Of a DNA stretch of 64,000 bases, positions 23,292 through 32,562 are shown in pieces. Origin of the DNA: a virus. Location of the stretch: positions 1 to 64,000 of IMG/VR virus record IMGVR_UViG_3300046692_000130; one strand, written 5' to 3'. The notes beneath the pieces are model-generated. The model worked only from the letters and a program-made list of their open reading frames with translations, had not been told where the DNA came from and did no database searches. A program made the position numbers and the translations under genes. Each line of letters opens with the position of its first letter. Position 1 is the first letter of the stretch.

Positions 23292-24184
23292 TGTCAATTG
23301 CTCTGAAGCAGATCATGCCCCCGATGATCGAGCCAATCAGTCTCGACGAGGCAAAGCAACATTTGCGTGTCGACATAGACGCTGAAGATGATCTCATCCT
23401 TTCGATCATCAGCGCAGCGCGGTCGAGGGCAGAGGGTTATACCGGCCTGAGTCTGATGCCACAGAAGTGGATGTACGCAATGGATCGATTCCCGGTCTTC
23501 AGGCGCACAGGCACTGCACCATCCCGCTCAGACTTTGACCAACTCGGAAACAGCACATGGGAAGGCGAGTTGCAATTCAATCGCTCCCAGCAGGTTAGCC
23601 TTCCGCGCTCTCCACTGATCTCCGTCGATCTCGTCACATACATTGACCTGAACAGCCAGCAGAGAGTCACACTGGCAGCAAACAATTACATCGTCGACGA
23701 CATGTCGATGCCCGGACGCTTAGTCCCACCGGTTGGTGCAAGCTGGCCACTCGCGCAGCCCGTCGCCAATTCAGTACAGATCAGCTTCACTACTGGCTTC
23801 GTCGTCACGATCACTGAGTCTTATGTGGTGCCAAGCAGCGCGCCGTATACGGTCACATTGAATGCTGTGACTGCGAACAAGAAAGTGATCGGCATATCGA
23901 CAGTCATCGACACGACGTCGAACCAATCAATCAATTACACGAACGCAGACGGCATCCTGACATTTACTGCAGACTCTGCAGGAAAGACGGTCTCTGTCAC
24001 ATACACGATCTCGACTGTTCCTGAATCACTCGTCATGGCGATCAAGCTCATGATCGGCGCGTTCTATGAGAACCGAGAGTCGTTCGTTGTAGGCGTCGGC
24101 AATGCAGTCTCGACACCGATCTCTGCTGAACACCTTATGAACGAACACCGTCAGTCGGTCTTCGGCTTCACGATGGGTGGCTAA
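23291..24184 (+). CDS. Head-tail connector (gp6-like) with inserted beta domain
   Basis: 297 aa. The N-terminus EPISLDEAKQHLRVDIDAEDDLI is the classic gp6-like adaptor. The usual protein is about 100-200 aa; here extra beta-rich sequence of roughly 65 residues (YVVPSSAPYTVTLNAVTANK to KTVSVTYTIS) is inserted before the C-terminal helices ESLVMAIKLMIGAFYENRES. It would bind the portal and extend the DNA channel. Confidence 0.85.
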   Translation: MSIALKQIMPPMIEPISLDEAKQHLRVDIDAEDDLILSIISAARSRAEGYTGLSLMPQKWMYAMDRFPVFRRTGTAPSRSDFDQLGNSTWEGELQFNRSQQVSLPRSPLISVDLVTYIDLNSQQRVTLAANNYIVDDMSMPGRLVPPVGASWPLAQPVANSVQISFTTGFVVTITESYVVPSSAPYTVTLNAVTANKKVIGISTVIDTTSNQSINYTNADGILTFTADSAGKTVSVTYTISTVPESLVMAIKLMIGAFYENRESFVVGVGNAVSTPISAEHLMNEHRQSVFGFTMGG

Positions 24185-24186
24185 TT

Positions 24187-24540
24187 ATGGCAAAGAACGT
24201 AGTGCTACAGGCTGGCCAACTTCGCCATCGCATCACCATTCAAACTCCCCCGGCTGACGTGAACAACCCGTTCACACAAGATCTGCCATGGGTTGATCTG
24301 ATCACATGCTGGGCGCGCATCCAGCCGCTCACTACGCGTGAGATCTACCAAGGCACTCAGGACGGCTCAGGCGTCACGCACCGAATCACGATGCGTTACC
24401 CGGGCAGCGTCGGCATACGTGCCGGGTACAAGATCAAGTTCGGTACTCGCATCTTCGAACTCAAAGACGGCTTCATAAACGTCGAAGAGCGCAACCGCGT
24501 GATTCAGCTTTCGGCGCGTGAACTCAACCCAACGGAGTAA
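24187..24540 (+). CDS. Head-tail joining / head closure protein
   Basis: 117 aa. QAGQLRHRITIQTP, CWARIQPLTTREIYQG and GYKIKFGTRIFELK are the signature pieces of the phage head-tail joining family. Immediately follows the connector and precedes the gp10-like gene, the normal siphophage order. Confidence 0.88.
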   Translation: MAKNVVLQAGQLRHRITIQTPPADVNNPFTQDLPWVDLITCWARIQPLTTREIYQGTQDGSGVTHRITMRYPGSVGIRAGYKIKFGTRIFELKDGFINVEERNRVIQLSARELNPTE

Positions 24541-24545
24541 ACGCC

Positions 24546-24932
24546 ATGGAAGTGCAAGTTGTCGTTGATCTCAACGGCATTGAAGAAGCTCTACACCAAC
24601 TCGGCCCTCGACTAGCAAAGAAGACTATGCGTAAGTCGCTGCGGAAAGCTGCCAAGGTCTGGCAGAAGGAAATGAAGATTCGCACTCCAGTCGACACCGG
24701 CCAACTGCGAGACGACATCGACATCTTCCTATTCGTCAACGGCAGAAACGATGAGGGCAGCGTACTAGTCGGGCCAACCAAGCATTCGTTCTACGGAAGG
24801 TTCTTGGAATTTGGCACGAAGAACATGACAGCAAAACCATTCGTCAGACCAACCTTCGACGCCAAGGCCAATGAGGTTTTGGAGACGTTCGTTGAATCGC
24901 TCAGATCGGATTTAGAGGAGGTACTAAGGTAA
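24546..24932 (+). CDS. HK97 gp10-family neck/tail protein
   Basis: 128 aa. Shows the gp10 pattern: LRKAAKVWQKEMKIRTPVDTGQLRDDI, then FYGRFLEFGTKNMTAKPF. Such proteins lie at the head-tail interface. Ends GAGGAGGTACTAAGG, providing the ribosome-binding site for the next gene. Confidence 0.88.
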   Translation: MEVQVVVDLNGIEEALHQLGPRLAKKTMRKSLRKAAKVWQKEMKIRTPVDTGQLRDDIDIFLFVNGRNDEGSVLVGPTKHSFYGRFLEFGTKNMTAKPFVRPTFDAKANEVLETFVESLRSDLEEVLR

Positions 24933-25667
24933 GTGATCGAAGAAGGACTGTACCTCCAACTGAACCAGACTGATGGTCTGACTTGTCTCATTGGTCACCA
25001 CGCAGTCCACTTGAACTTTGCGCCACAGGTTGCACCCAACCCATGCATCGTCATGCAGGGCATCTCATCCACTCCTGACTACACGTTCTACGGCCCCAGC
25101 GGCTTCAACACGCGACGATACCAGTTCAGTTGCTACGGCGACACGTATCCACAAGCGAAACGCGTACAGGAGGCTCTGAGGCTTGCTCTCGATGGCTTCA
25201 ATGGCTATCTGCCCAATGGGGCGCTCGTCTTCGACATTCGACGCGACAACGAGCAAGACCTATACGACAACGAGAGCAATTCACATCGCATCATCACTGA
25301 CTTCTACATCGACTTCCAAGAGTTGGGTCAGGGGCAGGTGAGCAACATCACGCAGAACGTCGCACCACAACTTATCACGGAGACATACCAACCTGTAATG
25401 CTTATCGACTTCTCCGTTCGCAACGCAATACACAGTTTGACGCTGACTGGTGATGTGGAATTCACATTCACTGGAGGCGTAGCTGGACAACTCATTACGC
25501 TCATCATCACTCAGGATGGAGTCGGTGGTCACCAGATTACAAGCTGGTCGCCCAACATCACTAGCGGTGTGCAGGTAGGACAGGTCGCTGGAGCGTCAAC
25601 TGCGCTGCAGTTCTTGTTCGACGGTGCGAACTACCTCTTGCTGAACGCACCGATCAGCAGTCAATAA
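24933..25667 (+). CDS. Tail completion protein with fused C-terminal fibre-type domain
   Basis: 244 aa, GTG start behind GAGGAGG. Residues 1-130 look like a DUF3168/tail-terminator protein (MIEEGLYLQLNQTDGLTCLI ... ITDFYIDFQELGQ). Residues of about 150-244 are a separate beta domain (VEFTFTGGVAGQLITLIITQ, VGGHQITSW, FDGANYLLLNAPI). The same domain ends the fibre-like protein at 37309-37977. This fusion is unusual, since tail-terminator proteins are normally 130-150 aa. Confidence 0.8.
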   Translation: MIEEGLYLQLNQTDGLTCLIGHHAVHLNFAPQVAPNPCIVMQGISSTPDYTFYGPSGFNTRRYQFSCYGDTYPQAKRVQEALRLALDGFNGYLPNGALVFDIRRDNEQDLYDNESNSHRIITDFYIDFQELGQGQVSNITQNVAPQLITETYQPVMLIDFSVRNAIHSLTLTGDVEFTFTGGVAGQLITLIITQDGVGGHQITSWSPNITSGVQVGQVAGASTALQFLFDGANYLLLNAPISSQ

Positions 25668-25746
25668 CAACCAGTTCTTTCCTTGCATATCTGCGGGAAT
25701 CGAGCGACACGCAACAATCCAACCCAATTCATAAAGGAAAACATCC

Positions 25747-26232
25747 ATGCCTACTACTTTGGCTCCTGTAGATGGAGTGAGCAAAGCATTTTCTGGTAAA
25801 GGCACAGTACTCGGTATCGGCCCCATAGTCGGCTCGACCGGCACCGCCACTTTTGTACCGATTGCCGAACTCAAGACATTCAACTTCAGCGGCACCAAGA
25901 ACGACATCGAAGACGTAACGAACAGCGACTCCGCTGGCCGTGCGCGTGAATACCTCGTCACGCTGCTCGACTCCGGTGACATCTCTGTCAGCGGTAACTA
26001 CATCGCTGGTGATGCTGGTCAGACCGCGTTCCGCGCTGCCTTCAATCTCGGCAGTGTAAATGAGTGGGAGATCCAGCTTCCCAAGACTCCCTTGCAGACG
26101 ACTACCGGCGACTTGATCACATTCAACGGCGTTGTGACTGAGAACTCCCTTGACATCCAGTTCGACAAGGCTGTGACCTTCTCGGGCAAGATCAAGGTCT
26201 CAGGCGTCATCACCTTCGTCTCTGGCAGCTAA
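25747..26232 (+). CDS. Major tail tube protein
   Basis: 161 aa. Has the tube-protein pattern: PIAELKTFNFSGTKNDIEDV, REYLVTLLDSGDISVSGNYI, then an IQLP...DLITFNGVV strand series and FSGKIKVSGVITF at the end. It forms the tail tube by polymerising hexamers. Followed by a terminator before the chaperone genes. Confidence 0.88.
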   Translation: MPTTLAPVDGVSKAFSGKGTVLGIGPIVGSTGTATFVPIAELKTFNFSGTKNDIEDVTNSDSAGRAREYLVTLLDSGDISVSGNYIAGDAGQTAFRAAFNLGSVNEWEIQLPKTPLQTTTGDLITFNGVVTENSLDIQFDKAVTFSGKIKVSGVITFVSGS

Positions 26233-26244
26233 CACAACCTACAC

Positions 26245-26278
26245 ATGCAGCATTATCCTTGACTGGGTAGTGCTGCAT
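26245..26278 (+). terminator. Terminator after tail tube gene
   Basis: ATGCAGCA pairs with TGCTGCAT across 18 bases, followed by TCTTTCTCTTT. Likely a partial terminator that keeps tube expression above chaperone and tape-measure expression. Confidence 0.65.
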
Positions 26279-26316
26279 TCTTTCTCTTTCGAATGACAAA
26301 AGGAAAAACACTACTC

Positions 26317-26697
26317 ATGGCTCGTAAGACCGTTGCCGGTATCCCCGGCTCTGACCCAACCCTCTCCAGCGCATCGGTCACAATCCACGACCGCACCTAC
26401 AAGCTTTGCTTCGACTTCAACGCCCTCGCCACCGCTGAGGAGCTTACAGGAATCAACCTGCTGACCAGCCTCGATCTGTCGAGCCTGTCCGTCGTCAAGT
26501 TCCGCGCCATCTTCTACGCTGCACTCCTCAAGGATCAGCCCGAGATCACGCTTGGACAAGCCGGTTCCCTGATCACCATGAAGTCGATGAACGACATCAC
26601 ACTCGCGCTCATTGAGGCATGGACTGGTTCTCGCCCAGAAGTAGATGAGGCAGAGACGAAGGCAAACCCTCACGGGGAGTCGAGCAGCGAGAGCTAA
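26317..26697 (+). CDS. Tail assembly chaperone (gpG-like, frame 0)
   Basis: 126 aa. Start taken at the ATG giving MARKTVAGIPG; an upstream in-frame ATG (26293) is possible. Contains the chaperone-like YKLCFDFNALATAEELTGIN segment. The acidic C-terminus carries a -1 slippery heptamer, A AAC CCT (26664-26670). It helps recruit tail tube subunits around the tape measure protein. Confidence 0.85.
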   Translation: MARKTVAGIPGSDPTLSSASVTIHDRTYKLCFDFNALATAEELTGINLLTSLDLSSLSVVKFRAIFYAALLKDQPEITLGQAGSLITMKSMNDITLALIEAWTGSRPEVDEAETKANPHGESSSES

Positions 26698-27077
26698 CCT
26701 CGGCTCAACAATGGCTTGAGTACTGGTCAATAGGGCGCTTCCATCTTCATCTCTCCGATGAGCAATTCTACGATCTGACGCCACGTCAGTTCCATGCGTT
26801 GATGCTCCGCTTCAAAGAAGCCCGTGAGCACACCGAACTCCTCTTCGGAATCAACACGGCTGTCACGATCAACACATCATTTAGCCCACCCAAAGAAGCG
26901 AAGTCACCCTTCGACTTCATGCCCTCCAAGATGGGCGAAGCCTCTCCTGACAAACACGCACCGGCACCGCCGAAGCGATTCAACAGGCAGAAGTTCGCTG
27001 ACGGTATTCGCAAGTTCCTTACTGCGATGCCACCCCACTTGGTCAAAGTCATTCCACCTGCTGAGAAAAAGGAGTAG
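26317..27077 (+). CDS. Tail assembly chaperone, -1 frameshift product (gpG-T-like)
   Basis: At A AAC CCT (26664-26670) a -1 shift continues into an open frame that reads ELTSAQQWLEYWSIGRFHLH and ends at 27077, just before the tape measure gene. The -1 frame is blocked upstream by a TGA at 26646 and has no good independent start before 26799. Lambda-type phages use exactly this position for a programmed -1 frameshift. The T-part has a proline-rich centre and a basic C-terminus. Confidence 0.75.
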
Positions 27078-27080
27078 TCA

Positions 27081-30000
27081 ATGGCGACGACAAAAGTCGG
27101 CACGATAAGTGTCGAACTCATCGCGAAGACAACAAGCTTCAGTGACGCGATGACGAAGGCGTCCCAGATCTCACTGAACACAAGCAGGAACGTGCAGCGG
27201 TCACTGGGTTTGATCTCAGTGGCTGCAACGGCTATGGCTGGAGGCGTCACCGCTGCCCTCACTGCAGTCATCACGAAGTCTGAAGAGTTCGTCTTCACGA
27301 TGCAGCAGATGGCTGAGAAGACCGGCACAACGGTTGAAAACTTCTCCCGGCTGGCCTACGCGGCCCGTTCTGCTGGCGTACCTGTAGATCTGCTCAAGAC
27401 GTCCATGGAGCGCCTTGCTCGTACGTCCTACGCTGCACAGAGCGGTCAGAAAGGTTCTGCCGAAGCCTTCGCTGCACTTGGCATATCGGTCAATGACCTC
27501 AAGGGGCCACTCAACGATTCATCGGCCCTGATGATCGAAGTTGCAAAGCGGCTCGATAAGTACAAAGACTCGACTAACAAAACAGGTCTGGAACAGAAAC
27601 TCTTCAGCCGTTCGGGCGCTGAACTCGCTCCCATTCTTCGGCTCACAGGCAACAATTTCGAAGAGCTTTCCAGACAGGCTGAGAAGTACGGCGTAGTCAT
27701 CAGTGGTGAGGCTGCAGAGAAGTCCCGCCAGCTTCATCAGAACATCGTTCAGCTACAGTCAGCCATACAGGGCATGGGAGTGAAGATTCTCACAAGCGCT
27801 TCCCCAGCGCTCTCTGAGCTTGCCCAGAAGTTCCTCGCGTTCGCAACTAGCGCAAAGGGGCAGGATGCAATCGCGCGGTTCGGTGATGTAGTAGCCAAGG
27901 GCGTCACGCTGGCAGGTAAGGCGTTCGACTTCCTCGTGCAACATGCCACAGCAGTAAAGCTCATTCTCGAAGCAATCGCAATCAGCAAGGTCACTGGCTT
28001 CATGCTCAGTGTCGCGACAAACAACGGCAAGGCTGGCGCGTCATTCGCCAATCTAGCAACGGGTGCTGGGCGGTTCCTCGCGAACATGACCGGCTTTGGT
28101 GACATAGAGCGCTCGGTCAAGAGCCTCACTCCTGTCGTATCGGGACTAGCGTCCTCCTTCGGTGGAGTACTCACGACCGGCATGCGTAACTTCGCAGCGT
28201 CGTCTGCAGCGGGTAAAGCAAGCGTTGCTGAGTTCCTAGCATCGATTCCTACGCTGGCTGCTTCGGCGGTCGCTGCGATCAAAGGAATCTCGTTCAATGG
28301 CATCTCGTTCACCGCTCTAACGCAGTCGCTGCAAGGCATGGTCTCTTCAGGACTCATCGCCGCTAAGACCGGACTACAGACACTGAAGTTCGCCATTCTC
28401 GATTCTGCTGTAGCTGCTGACGTCTTCGTCAAGGCTAACGGCGGTATCAAGAACGTCATGATGGATCTGGTCAGTGTTGGTCAGGTTCTTGTGAATCAGG
28501 GGCTGGACAAGATCAGAGTCGCTTTCGTTGCGATTCAGAATCTGAACGTCACTGGACTGTTTACTGGTTTCGGCGCAGCGATCAGTCAGTTCGCAACAAC
28601 TGCCGTAGCCTCAATCGGAGGTGTCACTGCTGCACTGTGGGACTTGACAGTGGCTGCTGTAGTGAATCCGTTGACGTGGCTCGTCGTAGGCGCTGCCGCC
28701 CTCGCTGCTGCAACGGTTGCGATGTACAGGTTCCGCGACTCTGCGATCACGGTAAATGGCGAAGGCTTCCTGCTTCGCGATACGTGGCAAGGCGCATGGA
28801 TCGGAATCAAATCTGGACTCGATTCACTGTGGGAGAGGTTCAAAGGCTTCTGCAGCACGGTAAAGAGTCTGTGGGGCGACGTCATTGGCTGGTTCAGCAA
28901 GACGGCGTTCGGCTCGATCATCCTTGAGCAGATCAGCAAAGCGGTCGAAGGCGTCAAGTCTTTGATTCGGTCGCTGGCTTCTTACCTACATGTACCGGCA
29001 TGGCTCCTCAAAGGCATGGAGGAATCCAAGCGCCAGCGTGAGCAGTCAGAGAAGCAGAAGAGCGCCCCAGCATCAACAGGGGCAGGATCTACTGACAAGC
29101 CAGTCGCACCGCCACTCCCCGGCCCACCCGCTAAGGTGGATGAATTGATGAAGCGTCTCAAAGAGCTTCAAGATTCGGCCATAGAGGCGAAGAAGGCGCT
29201 CAACGACGTCGGCAACGGCCCAGACTACCTAAGGGCAGACAAGATCGATAAGGACGTCATCAAGTTCCTCGATCAGTACGCTGACAAGATCAAGCTTCTG
29301 AGCAAAGCACAACAGGATAAGCTACGCGCCGATGTTCGCGCTGCTGTGACCCTGCAGGTGAACTCGGATGCTGAACGTGAACTTGATCAGCAGATCATCG
29401 ACGGCACACGGTCTATTGAAGAGCAGACCAATGCAACGCTGCTCCGCAACGACGCAATCCGCGCCGGTACGAAGGCGATGCATGACGCTGTTGTTCAGTC
29501 TCAGTTGAATACATTCCTCTCAGGCAAGAGTGATGAGTGGAAGCGTGGCCATCCTCAAGAGATCGAGAAGTATCGCTCTGCGATTGACAAGAGTACCTCT
29601 GTCAACGAAGACGCAAAGATCACGCAGGACATTGCAAGTCTGCAGGATGAAGTCAACACACAGGACATGCTGAACAAGGCAATCCTGAGAGGCTCTGATG
29701 CGCGCCAACAGGCATCGCTTCAGATCCAGATTCAGCAGATGAGGCTGGAGAAGTTCAATGGTGATCAGTCGACCAACAACGACGGGATCAACAAGCAAAT
29801 CGATCTGCTCACACGGCTCGACGAGTTGAAGCAGCGCTCTGCTGCACTCGACAAAGCTGCAAGCATGAATCCTCAGATCGCCTACTTGGAAGCAATCAAG
29901 CGCACGAGTGAAGCTGCACAGGCGGCTCGTGGAGAGGGACAGCCTCTGGACGACCGTGCAGTCATGGCGGCGAACAAGGAAGCTCTTGATCAGTACTACG

Positions 30001-30833
30001 ACTCCGTCAACAAGACCAATCTCGCGGTTGGTAATGGTCTCGACGGTATTCGTACCTACTTCCAAGAGATGGCCCGAGGCGCTGAGTCGGCTGCACAGCA
30101 GATTCACGACGTACTTGGTGGAGCGTTCGAATCATTGAACGATACCGTCCTGAAGGTCATGAATGGGCAGAAGGCAAGCTGGTCGAGCTTCTTCCATGGC
30201 ATCGGCGATTCGCTCGTGAAGATCAGCCTCCAGAAGACTGAGCAGGGTATCGCAAATGTCATTCTGGGCGCGGCGGGACAGGGTCAGAAAGGCCCGGGCG
30301 GCTCACCTATAAAGGGTGGCGTCGGTGGCATTCTCGGCGGGATCCTCGGCGGTGGTAAAGCGCCGGTCGGTACCTCTGGCGATCCACTGCACGTAAAGGT
30401 CGTCGGTATGGCTGGATCTGGTATGCCGAGTCTGGGTGGTCTGTCACTTCCGAAGGTTACAAGCTCGGGCGACGACAACGGGGGCGGGGGTTGGTTCTCC
30501 AAGTTCCTCGGCTTCGGTAGTCACATGGCTTCATCGTTCGCTGGCCACTTGGCTGGCGGCGGCGACGTCAAGGCTGGCTACATGTACGACGTCGGCGAGA
30601 TGGGACGTGAACGATTCGTTCCAACACAGAACGGAAGGATAGTCCCGAACAACAAGCTCGGCGGCGACTCGCACACGTACCACATCGACGCATCTGGTAG
30701 CAGCAACCCTGCAGCCACAGAGGCGGCGGTTCATCGCGCTATGCAGAAGGCTTTGCCACACTCAGTCGCTGCAAGTGTGCAGACACAACATCAACAGAAA
30801 CTCAGATCACCTGCAGGAGCACGGAGAGGCTAA
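27081..30833 (+). CDS. Tail tape measure protein
   Basis: 1250 aa, which by the usual 1.5 angstrom per residue suggests a tail near 190 nm. The N-terminus has the tape-measure signature TTVENFSRLAYAARSAGV near residue 84-101. Several hydrophobic stretches lie between 310 and 560 (VVNPLTWLVVGAAALAAATV). The C-terminal third is coiled and ends in a Gly-rich region and SFAGHLAGGGDVKAGYMYDV. Determines tail length and is ejected with DNA. Confidence 0.94.
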   Translation: MATTKVGTISVELIAKTTSFSDAMTKASQISLNTSRNVQRSLGLISVAATAMAGGVTAALTAVITKSEEFVFTMQQMAEKTGTTVENFSRLAYAARSAGVPVDLLKTSMERLARTSYAAQSGQKGSAEAFAALGISVNDLKGPLNDSSALMIEVAKRLDKYKDSTNKTGLEQKLFSRSGAELAPILRLTGNNFEELSRQAEKYGVVISGEAAEKSRQLHQNIVQLQSAIQGMGVKILTSASPALSELAQKFLAFATSAKGQDAIARFGDVVAKGVTLAGKAFDFLVQHATAVKLILEAIAISKVTGFMLSVATNNGKAGASFANLATGAGRFLANMTGFGDIERSVKSLTPVVSGLASSFGGVLTTGMRNFAASSAAGKASVAEFLASIPTLAASAVAAIKGISFNGISFTALTQSLQGMVSSGLIAAKTGLQTLKFAILDSAVAADVFVKANGGIKNVMMDLVSVGQVLVNQGLDKIRVAFVAIQNLNVTGLFTGFGAAISQFATTAVASIGGVTAALWDLTVAAVVNPLTWLVVGAAALAAATVAMYRFRDSAITVNGEGFLLRDTWQGAWIGIKSGLDSLWERFKGFCSTVKSLWGDVIGWFSKTAFGSIILEQISKAVEGVKSLIRSLASYLHVPAWLLKGMEESKRQREQSEKQKSAPASTGAGSTDKPVAPPLPGPPAKVDELMKRLKELQDSAIEAKKALNDVGNGPDYLRADKIDKDVIKFLDQYADKIKLLSKAQQDKLRADVRAAVTLQVNSDAERELDQQIIDGTRSIEEQTNATLLRNDAIRAGTKAMHDAVVQSQLNTFLSGKSDEWKRGHPQEIEKYRSAIDKSTSVNEDAKITQDIASLQDEVNTQDMLNKAILRGSDARQQASLQIQIQQMRLEKFNGDQSTNNDGINKQIDLLTRLDELKQRSAALDKAASMNPQIAYLEAIKRTSEAAQAARGEGQPLDDRAVMAANKEALDQYYDSVNKTNLAVGNGLDGIRTYFQEMARGAESAAQQIHDVLGGAFESLNDTVLKVMNGQKASWSSFFHGIGDSLVKISLQKTEQGIANVILGAAGQGQKGPGGSPIKGGVGGILGGILGGGKAPVGTSGDPLHVKVVGMAGSGMPSLGGLSLPKVTSSGDDNGGGGWFSKFLGFGSHMASSFAGHLAGGGDVKAGYMYDVGEMGRERFVPTQNGRIVPNNKLGGDSHTYHIDASGSSNPAATEAAVHRAMQKALPHSVAASVQTQHQQKLRSPAGARRG

Positions 30834-31459
30834 TGGCAATAGTTGGACAGTTCAACGGCAACAAGATCATCTCCGTGCCGTCCTCGCCGGGATTCAGAAG
30901 CATAGATTGGAACGCCACCGACATCGTCGGCGTAGGCACCAATACCTTCACCGGGCAACAGCAGGTTCAGTCGTGGCAGTCTGGCTTTCTTTCAGGGACT
31001 GTCACGCTACCTGCTATGACACGGCAACAGGCGCGCACTTGGATCAGCTTCTTGCTGCAAGCCCAAGGCTCGTACAACGTCTTCCAGATCGGCGACAAGT
31101 TCTGCGTCAACCCTCTGGGCAGCGCGCTAGGCAGTCCCGTCACACTCGGCTTCGGCCAGTCTGGCTACACGCTGAACACGAACGGCTGGGATGCATCGGC
31201 ACAGGGTGTGTTGCTGGCTGGCGACTACGTCCAGTTGGGCTACCGGCTGTACCGCTGTCTCGACGACGTCAATGCAGACGGCACCGGCAACGCAAGCTTC
31301 TCGATCTGGCCACAGATAAGAGAGACGGTACCAAGTGGTACTCCTCTGATCACCACAAACACAAAAGGACTCTTCCGGTTGGCGTCGAACCAGCGCTCGT
31401 GGAATGAGTCGTACATCCGCACCGTTGGACTCAGCTTCCACATCATTGAGGCGCTATAG
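30833..31459 (+). CDS. Distal tail / minor tail protein, 208 aa
   Basis: Follows the tape measure gene with a one-base overlap, the place of the distal tail protein. Sequence is beta-rich: MAIVGQFNGNKIISVPSSPG, QSWQSGFLSGTVTLPAMTRQ, then WISFLLQAQGSYNVFQIGDK. I recognise the position and general style but cannot assign a named family. Confidence 0.72.
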   Translation: MAIVGQFNGNKIISVPSSPGFRSIDWNATDIVGVGTNTFTGQQQVQSWQSGFLSGTVTLPAMTRQQARTWISFLLQAQGSYNVFQIGDKFCVNPLGSALGSPVTLGFGQSGYTLNTNGWDASAQGVLLAGDYVQLGYRLYRCLDDVNADGTGNASFSIWPQIRETVPSGTPLITTNTKGLFRLASNQRSWNESYIRTVGLSFHIIEAL

Positions 31460-32044
31460 ATGCCACGTAAAGCAAGTGACGCATATGTAGCAGCCCTCGC
31501 TGCACCTACGATGCTTCCGGTTCTATTCGTGGAATGCAACTTCGTCTCTGGCCCAGTGAACATCTGGACGGGCTTAGGGCAGACCACATGGAATGGCAAG
31601 ACGTGGATCGGCATGGGTTCGCTGCTCTCGATCTCAACTATTGAAGAGGGCGCTGACGTACAGGCGCGAGGAATTTCCCTCACGCTCTCGGGTATTGACC
31701 TTGAACTACTTCAAGACACTTTGAACGAGTTTCAGGTTGGCTTGCCGGTAACGATCTGGCTGGGCCTGAGAGATCCTCAAACGAACAACCTCATCCCTGA
31801 CCCAGTGGTCAGCTTCTTGGGGCGCACCGACGAACCAACTATAGACATCGACGGGAAGAAAGCATCGATCACAGTCGCATGCGAGTCCCGGCTGATGGAT
31901 ATGAACACCCCAGTTCCCTATCGCTACACGCAGGTGGATCAGCAATTGTTCTACCCCGGCGATCAAGGTTTCATGTGGGTCAACAGCATCCAGAGCATCC
32001 CCATCTACTGGGGGCAGACGAACACTACAGACGGTAACCCGTAA
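31460..32044 (+). CDS. Minor tail protein (DUF2163-like), 194 aa
   Basis: Beta-rich protein with SGPVNIWTGLGQTTWNGKTW and SISTIEEGADVQARGISLTL, then VTVACESRLMDMNTPVPYRY. This matches the baseplate-hub-like tail proteins (DUF2163/BR0599 style) that precede the NlpC/P60 and J genes. Overlaps the next ATG by one base. Confidence 0.75.
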   Translation: MPRKASDAYVAALAAPTMLPVLFVECNFVSGPVNIWTGLGQTTWNGKTWIGMGSLLSISTIEEGADVQARGISLTLSGIDLELLQDTLNEFQVGLPVTIWLGLRDPQTNNLIPDPVVSFLGRTDEPTIDIDGKKASITVACESRLMDMNTPVPYRYTQVDQQLFYPGDQGFMWVNSIQSIPIYWGQTNTTDGNP

Positions 32045-32562
32045 TGAGACATTCCGACTGGGTTTCTGCGCTGGACGCTTACTTCACAACCCACAAGGAT
32101 GCACCTTTCAGCTACGACCAGTCGAAGGGTCTCGATTGTTGCACATTCGCATTTGGCGCAATCGAGGCCCAGACCGGTATCGACATCGGGAAGGCATTCA
32201 GGGGCAACTACAACACTCGCAAAGAATCACTCAGAGTCATACACGCTTACAGCGGCAAAGCATCGCTGGAGAGTGGGGTGGAAGCGCTCATGAACGAGCA
32301 TCGCTTCCCTGAGATCCCACTACTAAGAGCACAGCGCGGCGATGCCGTGCTTATTCGCAAAGGGCAAAGATATTCGTCTCTCGGGATCGTCGCATTGAAC
32401 GGACGAGAGATTCTCACTATTTCAAACAAAGGAATTTGGCGACTTCCGCTCACTAGCGGATTTCGTGCGTGGAGTCTATGTCAAAAACAGCAGCAGAGAT
32501 CGGAATCGGCGCAGCCATGGTTGGCGCTGCCTTCTTCACAGGTGGTCTCTCACTCTCCCTGA
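32044..32562 (+). CDS. Tail-tip peptidase-like protein (DUF6950/NlpC-like)
   Basis: 172 aa. GLDCCTFAFGAIEAQTGIDI holds the candidate catalytic Cys; a later DAVLIRKGQRYSSLGIVALNG matches the second half of this family, where a His would be expected in the G-I-V strand but Leu-Gly is present, so activity is uncertain. Such proteins sit at the tail tip and may cleave cell wall during infection. Its last 85 bases overlap the J gene in another frame. Confidence 0.75.
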   Translation: MRHSDWVSALDAYFTTHKDAPFSYDQSKGLDCCTFAFGAIEAQTGIDIGKAFRGNYNTRKESLRVIHAYSGKASLESGVEALMNEHRFPEIPLLRAQRGDAVLIRKGQRYSSLGIVALNGREILTISNKGIWRLPLTSGFRAWSLCQKQQQRSESAQPWLALPSSQVVSHSP

